Shown here: piece after piece, positions 53,566 to 63,235 of the stretch
Numbering within the stretch: position 1 is the first letter of the stretch
How the letters are laid out: the number at the start of each line of letters is the position of its first letter
DNA from: Bacteroidota bacterium
GTDB taxonomy: Bacteria > Bacteroidota > Ignavibacteria > Palsa-1295
NCBI GenBank assembly: GCA_030706745.1
Contig: JAUZNX010000012.1
Coordinates: 38,714-102,713 of the forward strand
Length of the DNA: 64,000 nt
Reading direction: 5' to 3'
The notes under the pieces: generated by a model
What the model was told of the DNA's origin: nothing
The model's input: only the letters and a program-made list of their open reading frames with translations
The model's database searches: none
Position numbers and translations under genes: made by a program

Positions 53566-56500
53566 ATGACGCGCAATCTCTTCCGTTTTGCATTGCTTGT
53601 CGCACTCGCGCTTTCGGGCGCGGGGAATGCGCGTGCGCAACAGTGGGTGCCAACGAATGGCAATGTTGCCGCGAATTGCTTTGTGGTAAATGGCACGAAT
53701 CTCCTCGGTGGGGAAAGAATTAGCGGCTATGGTGCGTGCTCAGTCGGTTTAACAACCGACAACGGTGCGAGTTGGTCATGTGCGGATGTCGGTATCCCTA
53801 AGGGGATGGGAGTTGTCGCACTTGCTCTCAACGGAACTTCGCTTTTTGCGGCGACGGACACAGGCGTCTACCGTTCGACCGACAATGGAACAAGCTGGAG
53901 TCTCGTCTGGACGCGAGCGCATACAAGCAGGTGCTACTGCTCGGCCGGACTCGTTGTGGTGGGTGGAAGTATTTTCGCTGGTGCCGATTCAACTGACGGT
54001 CTGGTCATTCGCTCGAGTGATAATGGCAAAAGCTGGACTGCTGTCGGGCCGGGAAACGGTTCTCGATGCATAACGCTCTATGTCAAAGATTCGTACTTGT
54101 TCGCCGCAACAAATGCGACAGGAAATCCAAGCGGTTCTTTATTCCGATCGAGCGACAATGGTACAAGCTGGATAAATGCCGGCTTGCCTGGTGGGCTGGT
54201 TGTTTCCTTTGCATCTATTGGTAGCAACCTCTTCGCATCCGAGGGTTCGATGGGTGTATTCCGTACATCCGATAACGGATATAGTTGGTTTTCTATCAAC
54301 TCGGGCCTACCGGCAGGTGCCTCCCTCTACGCCGCAGGGCTTGCTGCAAACGACACCGACCTTTTCGTAGCCAATTTCCCCATGTCCAGTTCGGGTGTAT
54401 TTCGATCAAGCGATAATGGTGCACACTGGACAAATTTCAGCTCAGGTTTGCCTGTCTCTGGGTATATGCAGGCTTTCGCCCTCGCTGCCAAAGATGGATA
54501 CCTTTTTGCAGGGCCAATAGATGACACAGTCTGGCGAATTCAGATTGCTCCTCCGCCTCCTCCACCCCCAACCGTCTCCTACATCACCCCTGATGCCGGC
54601 GCGCCGGGCATGTGTGTCGCGGTCGAGATTTTGGCGCCATACAACTCGCCCGCGAATTACTTTGGGACCGACGGTACGATTTTTCCGCCGGATAGCCTCG
54701 TGCGGTTGGTTAATCCGAATGATCGTAAGCAAGTCCGGCTCGGTCCCGCGATCCTCAGTTGGGACGGCCGGTGTATTCAGCAGATGATCCTGATCGAGCC
54801 AGGCCCTGGTAACAGTGCGGTCCAGCTTCAGGTCGCGCAGAATGGTGACCCCGGCAATCTCAGTTCGCAATTCGGTTTTTCAATCATTCCACCGCAGCAT
54901 TTCGGAGCTGTCACAGGCGGTGGTGTTTTGGGTGAGGGTGGACTTGGCAACCGCACGGAAACGCACACGTTTATTGTGGATTCGATGATCCTTCAAAATG
55001 GGACGTATACGGTCTCAACACGGAACATCAATACCGGTGGTAATCCGTCATACTTACCGACGCACATTCTTTCGATGGGTCCGATCCGCCTGGAGAGCGC
55101 CACGCTCGATGTGAGCGGACATGGCGGTGTGACTGGAACTGGCGGAGGTGCTGGTGGTCCCGGAGGCGGCGGCGGCGGAAGCGGTGCGCCTGGAGAGGGT
55201 GGCGATGGCTTCACAGGCGGCGGTGGTGAAGGGCCAGCGTTGGGTGGAACAAGTACTGGCGCGGTTGCCACGAACTCGGATGGCGGCGCGGGTCTCAATG
55301 GAGTGCCCGGTGGCACGGGCGATCCCGGTATTAGTAATTCGGATGAGGGCGGTGGCGGCGGTACCGGACATCCATTCGGCGTGAGCGGCGCCAAAGGCGT
55401 GGGTTCCGCGCAGAGTCCATTGGGCGGCTATGGCGGCGGCAGCGGTGGTGGAGATGCCGGGACCGGAATCAGCAAGCCCAGTTATGGCGGTGGTGGTGGC
55501 GGGTTCGCTACAGCCGGCACAGCCGGACAAGGGACAGGCGACAACAGCGGCCAATCTGTTGGTAATAGTATGCTCGTTCCTTTTGCCGGCGGCTCTGGTG
55601 GCGGCTCTGGAAATAGGGTGGGCATCGCTGTCCAGGGTGGCTGCGGTGGAGGTGGCGGTGGCGCGGTTGACCTTACGACATTCGGAGAGTTTACGATCGA
55701 CAATAGTGGGAGCGGCGTTCAAGCCTCTGGTGGAAAGGGCTCCGATGGCGTGACCGGCCCCTTTCAGTCCGCTGCTGGCGGCGGAGGCGGATCTGGTGGT
55801 GCTGTTATGCTCTCGAGCAGAGACTCGATCCTGATTTATTCCAATGGAGCTTCGACAATCAATGTCAGTGGCGCGCAGGGTGGCTCCGGCTCCTTGAGTG
55901 GTGGTTCTGGTGGACTTGGCCGTCTCCGTATCAACGGTTATCTTGCAACTTCTACGGCAACCGGCAACATCGGATACTTTAATCCGGCGAAGGACTATGT
56001 TGGCCCGACGATCCAGCGAGTGACGATGACCGCCGACTCGTTCACGGTCACGGGCTATTCCTCACAATTCGATGGCGTGCCCGCAAGTCCGAAGCCGGTG
56101 ACGGTCTATTATGCGTGGTCCAGCAGCACAAGCTGGCAAACGATACCCGCTGTGCTCGCCAATGATCCGGCAAGTCACACCGCGAAGTGGACGACCGCGC
56201 CGCTGCCGATCTCCACTGTTCCCGGAGACTCCGAATTGTATGCCGTGGCCGTGCAAGGCGAGACACCAGCGAGCGGCGCATATCTGGATCGGCCGCCCGC
56301 TGTGATGTCGCACACCAGTGGTATCATTGTGAAGGTCCCACCGAAGCTTGGCATTCTCTCGCTGCCGCCGCTCGTCGATTTTGGCACTGTGGAGAAAGAC
56401 GCTTGCAAGGACACGAGCTTTTTGATCCATAATACCGGCAATGGCGATCTGACGATCACAAACGAAACATTTGGCGATCCGCACTTCACGTTTGTATCGC

Positions 56501-58344
56501 TGGCAATCCCATTTGTCCTGCATGCCGGCGATAGCGCACGTCTAATCATTCGATATTGTGCCACGGATTCCGGGTCGCTGCTGAGCGCGGACACGATCCA
56601 TTCGAGTGCTTCGAATGGCTTCGTGCTGCTGAAAGCATTCACCGGACTCGGCTATTTGCAGATGCCAAATGCAATCGACTTTGGCAAGGTCCTCGTCGGT
56701 GCGTGCCGGGACACGGCCGTTGCAGTCCGGAACATCGGGACCGACACCCTTCGCCTCACGGGCAAGACAAATTTTCAACCTCCATTCTTCTATCTGGGTC
56801 CCGAGCCGGTGCTGCTTGCACCCGGGCAGAGCGCTACGATCACGCTTCGATTTTGCCCGCAGGATACCGGTGTGCTCACGCAAATCGACTATCTCGATAC
56901 CATCGGTCCGGGGGCACGAGCGACATTTGTCCTCACCGGCCACGGTATCGAAGGCAATCTCTATCTGGATACGACCGTGATCGATTTCGGCTGTCTGGCG
57001 TTCGGACAGACGGTGACGCGGTCGTTGAATTTGTTCAATCATGGGTCGGCCACCGTTCATGGGATTACTGCCGTCGATAGCCCGGCGGGCTCGCTCACAT
57101 TCTTGCGCGTTCCGGATTCGCTCGAAGTTGGCTCGACCAACTCGATCATTATTTCATTTACGTCCTCGCAAACCGGTCCGTCCTCGGGTACGATCATGAT
57201 CTCGACCAATGACGGCCATGTGGCCACGGTCCGGTATGTCGTCCATACGACCGAACCTCCGGCATTTCTCGCGCTGGACCCCGCCTTGAATTTCGACACC
57301 GTCTCTATCGGTGATAGCCTCGAGATGTGCTTTCGGGTGACGAACAATTCGTGTATTCCGATCGATAGTGTCGTCGCGGCCGTCGATCTGACTCCAGCGC
57401 CAGATTCAGTCTTTTCGCTGACGCCCGGAACGGCAGTCCGCAACCGTCAAGGTTACTCGATTTCCAATGGCGCGATCGATACAATTTGTGTGACATTCAA
57501 GCCAACGCGTGTTGGCCCCGACACCGCGGAATTGCTGATCGATCATCTTGTGAATGGCTCCGTCTCCTGGATCTCGACAAAAATGCGGATCCCGCTGATC
57601 GGCATTGGACGCGCAACGTTTGTCCCTGTCGTGCTGGCGATCGATACGATTTTTGGACGGCCGGGACAGATCGTCAACGTTCCGGTGCGGACGCTCAACG
57701 ATGTGACCAAGGCCGCGATCACTGGCCTGACCTTCCGCGTGACGTTCGATCCGATACAGCTCGACCTGAAATCGCAGGTGACACCTGTGCACACAACCCC
57801 GCCCAGCCCGCTTTCGAGTGTCCTATACAGGGACAGCGCCTATTCGCTTGGCGATCATCAAATCACGGCCACCTTCCCGACACCACTCACGGGTAAGGCG
57901 GTTGTCGCGGAGTTGCCGTTTGAAATTCTAATGCCGACGGCGAATGTCGCGCCCGTGCGGATTCAAAGCGCGACGTTTGGAACGTCGGCCGCAACGCTTG
58001 CTTCGAAACAGGACGGTGCGATTGTAATTCAGCAATGCGACACGACGGAACGGATCAGTCTCGGGGCCGTCCCTCTCACTGTCATTCAGAATGCTCCGAA
58101 CCCCGTTGCGGACCGTGCGACGGTGCGGCTGAACGTCGGCGTAACAGGTCACGTGACCTTGCGTATCTATAATTCGATCGGTGCACCGGTCTTGTTGCCA
58201 TTCGATGCCGACGTCGCCGTTGGCGAGACGACCGTTCCGATCGATGCATCCTCGCTGCCAAGCGGAGCCTACCGCTGCGTGACGACCTGGTCCGATGGCC
58301 AGCGCGTCCTGCGAGATGAAAAGATGATGCTTGTTGTGAAATAG
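53566..58344 (+). CDS. Giant secreted multidomain protein with glycine-rich segment and sorting domain
   Basis: 1592 residues from ATG 53566 (the reading from 53482 starts inside the palindrome cluster and is rejected); signal peptide cut near NARAQQ. Asp-box propeller in the first 330 residues (SSDNGTSW-type), a proline hinge (PPPPPPPTVSYITPDAG) before an IPT/Ig-like region, then a long Gly-rich segment (about 512-790; GGGAGGPGGGGGGSG). Later Ig/ASH modules each carry a Cys pair (VDFGTVEKDACKDTSF), followed by a cohesin-like domain and a sorting-like end (NAPNPVADRATVRLNVG ... LPSGAYRCVTTWS). Very likely exported by the type IX system. Confidence 0.8.
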   Translation: MTRNLFRFALLVALALSGAGNARAQQWVPTNGNVAANCFVVNGTNLLGGERISGYGACSVGLTTDNGASWSCADVGIPKGMGVVALALNGTSLFAATDTGVYRSTDNGTSWSLVWTRAHTSRCYCSAGLVVVGGSIFAGADSTDGLVIRSSDNGKSWTAVGPGNGSRCITLYVKDSYLFAATNATGNPSGSLFRSSDNGTSWINAGLPGGLVVSFASIGSNLFASEGSMGVFRTSDNGYSWFSINSGLPAGASLYAAGLAANDTDLFVANFPMSSSGVFRSSDNGAHWTNFSSGLPVSGYMQAFALAAKDGYLFAGPIDDTVWRIQIAPPPPPPPTVSYITPDAGAPGMCVAVEILAPYNSPANYFGTDGTIFPPDSLVRLVNPNDRKQVRLGPAILSWDGRCIQQMILIEPGPGNSAVQLQVAQNGDPGNLSSQFGFSIIPPQHFGAVTGGGVLGEGGLGNRTETHTFIVDSMILQNGTYTVSTRNINTGGNPSYLPTHILSMGPIRLESATLDVSGHGGVTGTGGGAGGPGGGGGGSGAPGEGGDGFTGGGGEGPALGGTSTGAVATNSDGGAGLNGVPGGTGDPGISNSDEGGGGGTGHPFGVSGAKGVGSAQSPLGGYGGGSGGGDAGTGISKPSYGGGGGGFATAGTAGQGTGDNSGQSVGNSMLVPFAGGSGGGSGNRVGIAVQGGCGGGGGGAVDLTTFGEFTIDNSGSGVQASGGKGSDGVTGPFQSAAGGGGGSGGAVMLSSRDSILIYSNGASTINVSGAQGGSGSLSGGSGGLGRLRINGYLATSTATGNIGYFNPAKDYVGPTIQRVTMTADSFTVTGYSSQFDGVPASPKPVTVYYAWSSSTSWQTIPAVLANDPASHTAKWTTAPLPISTVPGDSELYAVAVQGETPASGAYLDRPPAVMSHTSGIIVKVPPKLGILSLPPLVDFGTVEKDACKDTSFLIHNTGNGDLTITNETFGDPHFTFVSLAIPFVLHAGDSARLIIRYCATDSGSLLSADTIHSSASNGFVLLKAFTGLGYLQMPNAIDFGKVLVGACRDTAVAVRNIGTDTLRLTGKTNFQPPFFYLGPEPVLLAPGQSATITLRFCPQDTGVLTQIDYLDTIGPGARATFVLTGHGIEGNLYLDTTVIDFGCLAFGQTVTRSLNLFNHGSATVHGITAVDSPAGSLTFLRVPDSLEVGSTNSIIISFTSSQTGPSSGTIMISTNDGHVATVRYVVHTTEPPAFLALDPALNFDTVSIGDSLEMCFRVTNNSCIPIDSVVAAVDLTPAPDSVFSLTPGTAVRNRQGYSISNGAIDTICVTFKPTRVGPDTAELLIDHLVNGSVSWISTKMRIPLIGIGRATFVPVVLAIDTIFGRPGQIVNVPVRTLNDVTKAAITGLTFRVTFDPIQLDLKSQVTPVHTTPPSPLSSVLYRDSAYSLGDHQITATFPTPLTGKAVVAELPFEILMPTANVAPVRIQSATFGTSAATLASKQDGAIVIQQCDTTERISLGAVPLTVIQNAPNPVADRATVRLNVGVTGHVTLRIYNSIGAPVLLPFDADVAVGETTVPIDASSLPSGAYRCVTTWSDGQRVLRDEKMMLVVK

Positions 58345-58391
58345 TTTTTTTGTTCGTCGCGCCTCATCAATGGCGAGGTTACGGAGTCAAT

Positions 58392-58904
58392 ATGAGATCC
58401 ATCTTCATACTGCTTGTTCTGATTTTGGCGATGCCCTCGTGCGCGCAGCAGCACACGAGCGCGGCCAATGGAAACCCGACACACTTCGATTTGTCGTCGT
58501 ATCCACCAGCCACGGAGCGTGTGACAAAAAGCGATGCACAGTGGAAGACTGTGTTATCGCCCGCCTCGTATGATGTCCTGCGCCACGAGGGCACCGAGCA
58601 GGCGTTCACCGGTCCTCTGCTCGACGAGCACCGATCCGGGATTTTTGTCTGCGCGGCGTGTGGCAATCCGCTGTTCAGCTCGGCAACGAAGTTCGAGTCC
58701 GGCACAGGCTGGCCGAGCTTCTGGGCACCGATCGAGCCGAACAGAGTCCTCGAGAAGAGCGACAACTCCTTCGGAATGGTGCGGACGGACGTGCTCTGCT
58801 CGAGGTGCGGCGGACACCTGGGTCACGTCTTCGATGACGGCCCGAAACCGACCGGCCTGAGGTATTGCATGAATTCGGTCGCGCTCCGGTTCGAGGCGCG
58901 GTAA
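58392..58904 (+). CDS. msrB: Peptide methionine-R-sulfoxide reductase, lipoprotein form
   Basis: 170 residues from ATG 58392. An N-terminal lipoprotein-like signal (LVLILAMPSCAQQ) implies export. The MsrB fold is complete: zinc cysteines in VCAACGNPLF and CSRCGGHLGHVF, catalytic Cys in RYCMNSVALRF. It reduces methionine-R-sulfoxide in oxidised envelope proteins. Immediately downstream of the giant gene (47-base gap), a plausible functional link to oxidised surface proteins but not proven. Confidence 0.9.
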   Translation: MRSIFILLVLILAMPSCAQQHTSAANGNPTHFDLSSYPPATERVTKSDAQWKTVLSPASYDVLRHEGTEQAFTGPLLDEHRSGIFVCAACGNPLFSSATKFESGTGWPSFWAPIEPNRVLEKSDNSFGMVRTDVLCSRCGGHLGHVFDDGPKPTGLRYCMNSVALRFEAR

Positions 58905-58995
58905 CTTTTCCGTGCGCGGGCTTTGTTTCAGGCCGATTCTAATTCTTGTGCTCTTCTATGAGCGGCCGGCTCGTAGATACTATTCCTAACTCGTT

Positions 58996-60738
58996 ATGAC
59001 CTACAAATACTACCCGAACCGCCCGGAGCGTCTGACCAAAGAATTTGTCGATGCCGAGTATGCAAAATTACTCGCTCGCGTTGATGCTGCGGAAGCATCG
59101 AGCGATCCCAAGGCATGGATCGAGCTCTACGGAGATTGGAATGCCCTGAGCGCCTACGTCAGTGGCGAGGCCAGCCGGACCAGTTATCAGCATGCGGCCC
59201 ACATGAATGATCCGAAGTGGGACGAGGCCGATAAGTATGTCCGCGAGCACCTGATGCCTGCCTACGAAAAGGGCGGCTCGATCATGCTCGATTTTACACT
59301 GAAGAGCCGGCACCGCGATGCGATCGGCAAACACTTCGGACCGTACCTCATCGAGGCGCTCATGACGCAGGTCGAGCCGATGGCACCGATCAATTCCGAC
59401 TTGCGCATTCGCGAGCGCGACTTGGCCGATCAGTACGACAAGATCGTTGCTGCCGGTGAAGTCGAAGTGCTCGGCAAGAAAGTCACGCTGCCGGTTGCGC
59501 GCAACATGCAGAGCGAATCCGATCCGGCCACACGCAAGGCAGCATTCTTCGCGTATCGCCAATGGTTTTTGGACCATCATGATGCGCTCGGCACGATCTT
59601 CGATCAATTAGTCCATGCGCGCGATCAGGAAGGTCGCAATCTGGGTCACAAGAATTACATTCCGTTAGGCTACGAGTTGATGCGCCGCACGGATTACGGT
59701 CCGGCAGAGGCCAAAGCCTTTCGCGATTCGGTTCTGGCTTATGCCGTCCCGCTGGCAAAGCGTCTGCGCGAGCAGCACGCTGCCATTCTTGGTGAGCATG
59801 CCAATGGCAAACCGGCACAACTCAAGCCGTGGGATGCCGGCTACCATCCGGAGTTGACACTCCCGACTGGCATCGCGCCGGTCGATTCGCAGCTTGACAA
59901 GGCACAGAACGTCTTCGAGGCGATCTCGCCACGTCTGGCCAAGCACTTCACGCGGATGCGCAAGGAAGGGCTGATCGATCTTGAAAATCGCCGCGAGAAG
60001 CGCGCGGGTGCATTCTGCACCTCGTTCCCGGATGAAGGCCGCGTAGCGATCTTCTGTAACTCGACGGGCGATGAAGATGATGTCTCGACGCTCATGCACG
60101 AGATGGGCCATGCATTCCAGGCGTGGGAGAGCCAACCGATCGAAGCGGTCGACCTGCAATGGCCGACCAGCGATATGGCAGAGGTACACTCGATGGGCAT
60201 GGAGTTTCTCAGCATGCCGGAGATGACACAGTTCTTCAGTCCCGATAACGCGCGGAAATTCGAGCGGAAGCATCTCTACGATGTCGTTTCGCTGATGTGT
60301 TATATCTGCGTCGTCGATGAATTCCAGCACTGGGTCTACGAGCATCCGAATGTGACCTTGGCCGAGCGCGACGCGGCCTGGAGTGAAATTTCGGACAAGT
60401 ACACGCAGGGCATGGATTACACCGGCATCGAAGCGATGAAGTATGCCCGCTGGTATGCACAGGCACATATCTTCCAGACGCCGTTCTACTACATTGATTA
60501 TGCCATCGCGCAGACTGGAGCGATGCAACTGGGCATGATGAATGCCGAGAACCACGACAAGGCGCTCGATACCTACATCAAGATCTGTGTGAAGGGCGGG
60601 ACGAAGAGTGTGCTGACGACCTTCAAGGAAGCGGGTCTCCGCTCACCGTTCGATCCGAATACGATGCGCGATCTGATGGCGTTTGCCGCGAAGACATTGG
60701 ATATGTCGCCGCAATCCAAGGCCGGAGTCGCAGCCTGA
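58996..60738 (+). CDS. M3-family oligoendopeptidase
   Basis: 580 residues. Zinc site HEMGH (His368, Glu369, His372) and a third ligand candidate Glu396 in SDMAEVHSMGMEF, within the M3 (oligoendopeptidase F-like) fold; a long helical N-terminal half precedes it. It degrades oligopeptides in the cytoplasm. No signal peptide. A terminator follows at 60769. Confidence 0.9.
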   Translation: MTYKYYPNRPERLTKEFVDAEYAKLLARVDAAEASSDPKAWIELYGDWNALSAYVSGEASRTSYQHAAHMNDPKWDEADKYVREHLMPAYEKGGSIMLDFTLKSRHRDAIGKHFGPYLIEALMTQVEPMAPINSDLRIRERDLADQYDKIVAAGEVEVLGKKVTLPVARNMQSESDPATRKAAFFAYRQWFLDHHDALGTIFDQLVHARDQEGRNLGHKNYIPLGYELMRRTDYGPAEAKAFRDSVLAYAVPLAKRLREQHAAILGEHANGKPAQLKPWDAGYHPELTLPTGIAPVDSQLDKAQNVFEAISPRLAKHFTRMRKEGLIDLENRREKRAGAFCTSFPDEGRVAIFCNSTGDEDDVSTLMHEMGHAFQAWESQPIEAVDLQWPTSDMAEVHSMGMEFLSMPEMTQFFSPDNARKFERKHLYDVVSLMCYICVVDEFQHWVYEHPNVTLAERDAAWSEISDKYTQGMDYTGIEAMKYARWYAQAHIFQTPFYYIDYAIAQTGAMQLGMMNAENHDKALDTYIKICVKGGTKSVLTTFKEAGLRSPFDPNTMRDLMAFAAKTLDMSPQSKAGVAA

Positions 60739-60768
60739 GTAACACCGCTGAAACTTCGTTTATGCACG

Positions 60769-60799
60769 GAAGCCCGCTTTGTAGCGGGCTTCTCCTTTT
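60769..60799 (+). terminator. Rho-independent terminator after the M3 peptidase
   Basis: GAAGCCCGCT pairs with AGCGGGCTTC around a TTGT loop and is followed by TCCTTTT. It lies between convergent genes. Confidence 0.85.
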
Positions 60800-60838
60800 A
60801 GGTGGCTTTCGTTCACTAGCGATCGAGCCGATACTCGA

Positions 60839-61567
60839 TCAGAAATTCATTCCGTAGCTGACCGAGAGGAACAGCCCACTAAGATTCGGGAGCGATTCCG
60901 TGGTCGTACTCTCGATGCCACCAGGATATGGTATGATGAAGTAACGTAAGCTCGCACCCAGCGTGCTCTTGGGGTCGGTGCCGAATTTCGCGCCGATTCC
61001 GACAAATCCTCCCGGTACGATCTTCGAGGTCTGATCGGCAAACGCCATGAAAAAATCTTCGGCATACGGAGTAGTCATCGCGACGACGGGTCCCGCGCCG
61101 GCCGTGACGTATGGCCGGAGATTATCGCTGAGTCCATCGCGGAAGAGCCGGTACTGCATACTTGCCATGATGGGAATAACAAAGATGCGATTGACCTTGT
61201 TGAGACTGATGAGATCGAACTCGCGGGTGCCGGAAGCAGTGCTGATTTCCGCGGAAAGCTCTGCGCTTACGTTCGGGCCAAACGTATGGCCGAGGAAGAG
61301 TCCCCCGCCGAATCCATAATCGCTGAACGAAGCATTAAAGCCCCAGTTGTTTGGGAGGTCGCGTGCCTGCTGCATCGCGCTCCGGATGAGCGGCTGCGAT
61401 GGCTGAAAAATAATGGCCGTATCCGCTTTTGGACTCGCGGGTGTGCTGCCCATGGGCGTCTGCGCGCGCAATGGGGCCGCCAGTGGGCCGGCCAGCATAA
61501 TTGCCAGCATGGCTGCCATCATTACAAGACCCAAAACCCTACCTGCTATTTTCCTATTCGCTTTCAT
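60839..61567 (-). CDS. Outer-membrane beta-barrel protein
   Basis: 242 residues from ATG 61567, fixed by a strong ribosome site AAGGAG 6-7 bases upstream; the longer reading to 61696 is rejected. Signal peptide (GLVMMAAMLAIMLAGPLAAPLRAQ), then strands such as FSDYGFGGGLFLGHTFGPNVSAELSAEIS, YRLFRDGLSDNLRPYVTAGAGPVVAM and a terminal SYGMNF. Barrel of the OMP family, role unknown; divergent from the enoyl-CoA hydratase. Confidence 0.78.
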   Translation of the reverse strand: MKANRKIAGRVLGLVMMAAMLAIMLAGPLAAPLRAQTPMGSTPASPKADTAIIFQPSQPLIRSAMQQARDLPNNWGFNASFSDYGFGGGLFLGHTFGPNVSAELSAEISTASGTREFDLISLNKVNRIFVIPIMASMQYRLFRDGLSDNLRPYVTAGAGPVVAMTTPYAEDFFMAFADQTSKIVPGGFVGIGAKFGTDPKSTLGASLRYFIIPYPGGIESTTTESLPNLSGLFLSVSYGMNF

Positions 61568-61752
61568 TGCTATCTCCTTCCCGGCAAACAATCCTAAACT
61601 TTCTTGACCGACCACACCCGACCCCATGAAGACCAACTTGTGTGCCGGGACAACAGTTCGTTCCCGGACAACCAGCCGATCTGAATTCGTGTTCACCTGT
61701 TTATAACACTACCGTAGCAGCTCTATCACATTTCCGATCCTTCTGCATTTTT

Positions 61753-62550
61753 ATGGCCGAGACAATCCTCACTAAGCTCGATTCGGGCATTTTCACGATC
61801 ACGCTGAACCGCCCGGAAGTCTATAATGCCTTCAATGAGCAGTTGACAACCGATTTGCAGGACGCATTCAAAGAAGCGGCGAAGAATGATGCCGTCCGCG
61901 TCGTTATTCTGACCGGTGCCGGTAAAGCCTTTTGTTCGGGGCAGGACCTGAAGGATGCACCGACAGGGAACAGTGCCAATGGTACTGGCAAGCGATCGCT
62001 TCGCGATTCGCTCGAACGACGGTATAATCCGCTTATCCGCGCAATGCGCAAGCTGCCGAAGCCAATCATTGCGTCGATCAATGGTGTCGCGGCGGGCGCC
62101 GGGGCATCGCTGGCGCTGGCCTGCGATTATCGGATCATGGCCGATAACGCCAAGTTGATCGAGGTGTTCGTCCGCATCGGGCTTGTGCCCGATTCCGGGT
62201 CGAGCTGGTTTCTTGTCAAGATGCTGGGCGTGGCCAAAGCATTCGAACTCGCCGCACTTGGCGATGATGTGCCGGCGCAAAAAGCGCTCGAGTTGAGTCT
62301 GGCGAATCAAGTTGTACCGGCCGCCGATTTGGAGCGCGAGACGCTGAAGATCGCTGAGCGATTCGCGACCGGCCCGACCAAAGCCTACGGCTATATCAAG
62401 CACATGATGGACCGCGCCGCTGCCGTCTCGCTGGATGACGCGCTCGACTATGAGGTCTTTATGCAGGAAGCTGCCGGCCGCACCGAGGACTACGCGAACG
62501 CGGTCAAAGCGTTTGCTGATAAACGCAAGCCGGAATATACGGGGAGATAA
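61753..62550 (+). CDS. Enoyl-CoA hydratase/isomerase (crotonase family)
   Basis: 265 residues from ATG 61753. Crotonase signatures LNRPEVYNAFNEQL, LTGAGKAFCSGQDLKD (oxyanion region) and VAAGAGASLALACDYRIM are clear; the RIGLVPDSGSSWFLVKMLG block resembles PaaG-type isomerases of phenylacetate degradation. It hydrates or isomerises acyl-CoA thioesters. No paa genes are adjacent, so pathway assignment is open. Confidence 0.85.
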   Translation: MAETILTKLDSGIFTITLNRPEVYNAFNEQLTTDLQDAFKEAAKNDAVRVVILTGAGKAFCSGQDLKDAPTGNSANGTGKRSLRDSLERRYNPLIRAMRKLPKPIIASINGVAAGAGASLALACDYRIMADNAKLIEVFVRIGLVPDSGSSWFLVKMLGVAKAFELAALGDDVPAQKALELSLANQVVPAADLERETLKIAERFATGPTKAYGYIKHMMDRAAAVSLDDALDYEVFMQEAAGRTEDYANAVKAFADKRKPEYTGR

Positions 62551-62671
62551 GACACTGCCTCCCCTCCCGCAAGCGAGAGGAGAGTTCTTCCTATGTTCTC
62601 ATGACATATTCGTAATTGAATATTCCGCTTCCGGATGTGATTTAGAATCATCCATGGGGTTCTTATTTTAC

Positions 62672-63214
62672 ATGATGAAATCAGACTCGTTCAGTCATTG
62701 CAAGTGCGTTGTATTTGTCGCTGTGATGGTGTGTTGTTCGTTGGGTATTGGTGGCCGCACACTGGCGCAGGAAGCCAATGTGAAGAACATGAGCCTCGGT
62801 ATGGTGTTCGGCGATCCGCTCGGAGCCACGATGCAATACCGCACCACGCCCGTGACAGCACTCGATGTTGGGTTTGGACCTGATTACTTCGGCTCGCCGC
62901 GGCTACAGGTCGATTATGTCTGGAAGTTCAACACTTTCCACTCGAGTGTCCTGAATACGTATGCGGGTCCCGGATTGGCCGTCGCATTCGCGAAGGGAAT
63001 CAGAATATTCTATAGCAAAGAGCCGAAGCTCGAGAGCTTTGCAAATCTCGAAGACAATAAATTCGGCTTTGGCGGTCGCGCGATCTTTGGATTGAATTAC
63101 GCTCGCGCACTTTCCCCGTTCCAGTTCTTTGTCGAAGGCGGCCCGGTCGTTGCCGCGAGTCATATCTTCGATCTCGATTACGACGGCGCCATTGGATTCC
63201 GGTATAAGATTTAG
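62672..63214 (+). CDS. Outer-membrane beta-barrel protein
   Basis: 180 residues from ATG 62672 (62654 and 62675 also possible; the reading from 62435 overlaps the hydratase and is rejected). Signal peptide (VVFVAVMVCCSLGIGGRTLAQ). Alternating strands (LGMVFGDPLGATMQYRTT, LDVGFGPDYFGSPRLQVDYVWKF, FGFGGRAIFGLNYARAL, YDGAIGFRYKI) fit a small barrel. It ends just before the tandem palindromic array. Confidence 0.72.
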   Translation: MMKSDSFSHCKCVVFVAVMVCCSLGIGGRTLAQEANVKNMSLGMVFGDPLGATMQYRTTPVTALDVGFGPDYFGSPRLQVDYVWKFNTFHSSVLNTYAGPGLAVAFAKGIRIFYSKEPKLESFANLEDNKFGFGGRAIFGLNYARALSPFQFFVEGGPVVAASHIFDLDYDGAIGFRYKI

Positions 63215-63235
63215 GGCAGCCGAGAAGTCCTGCCT

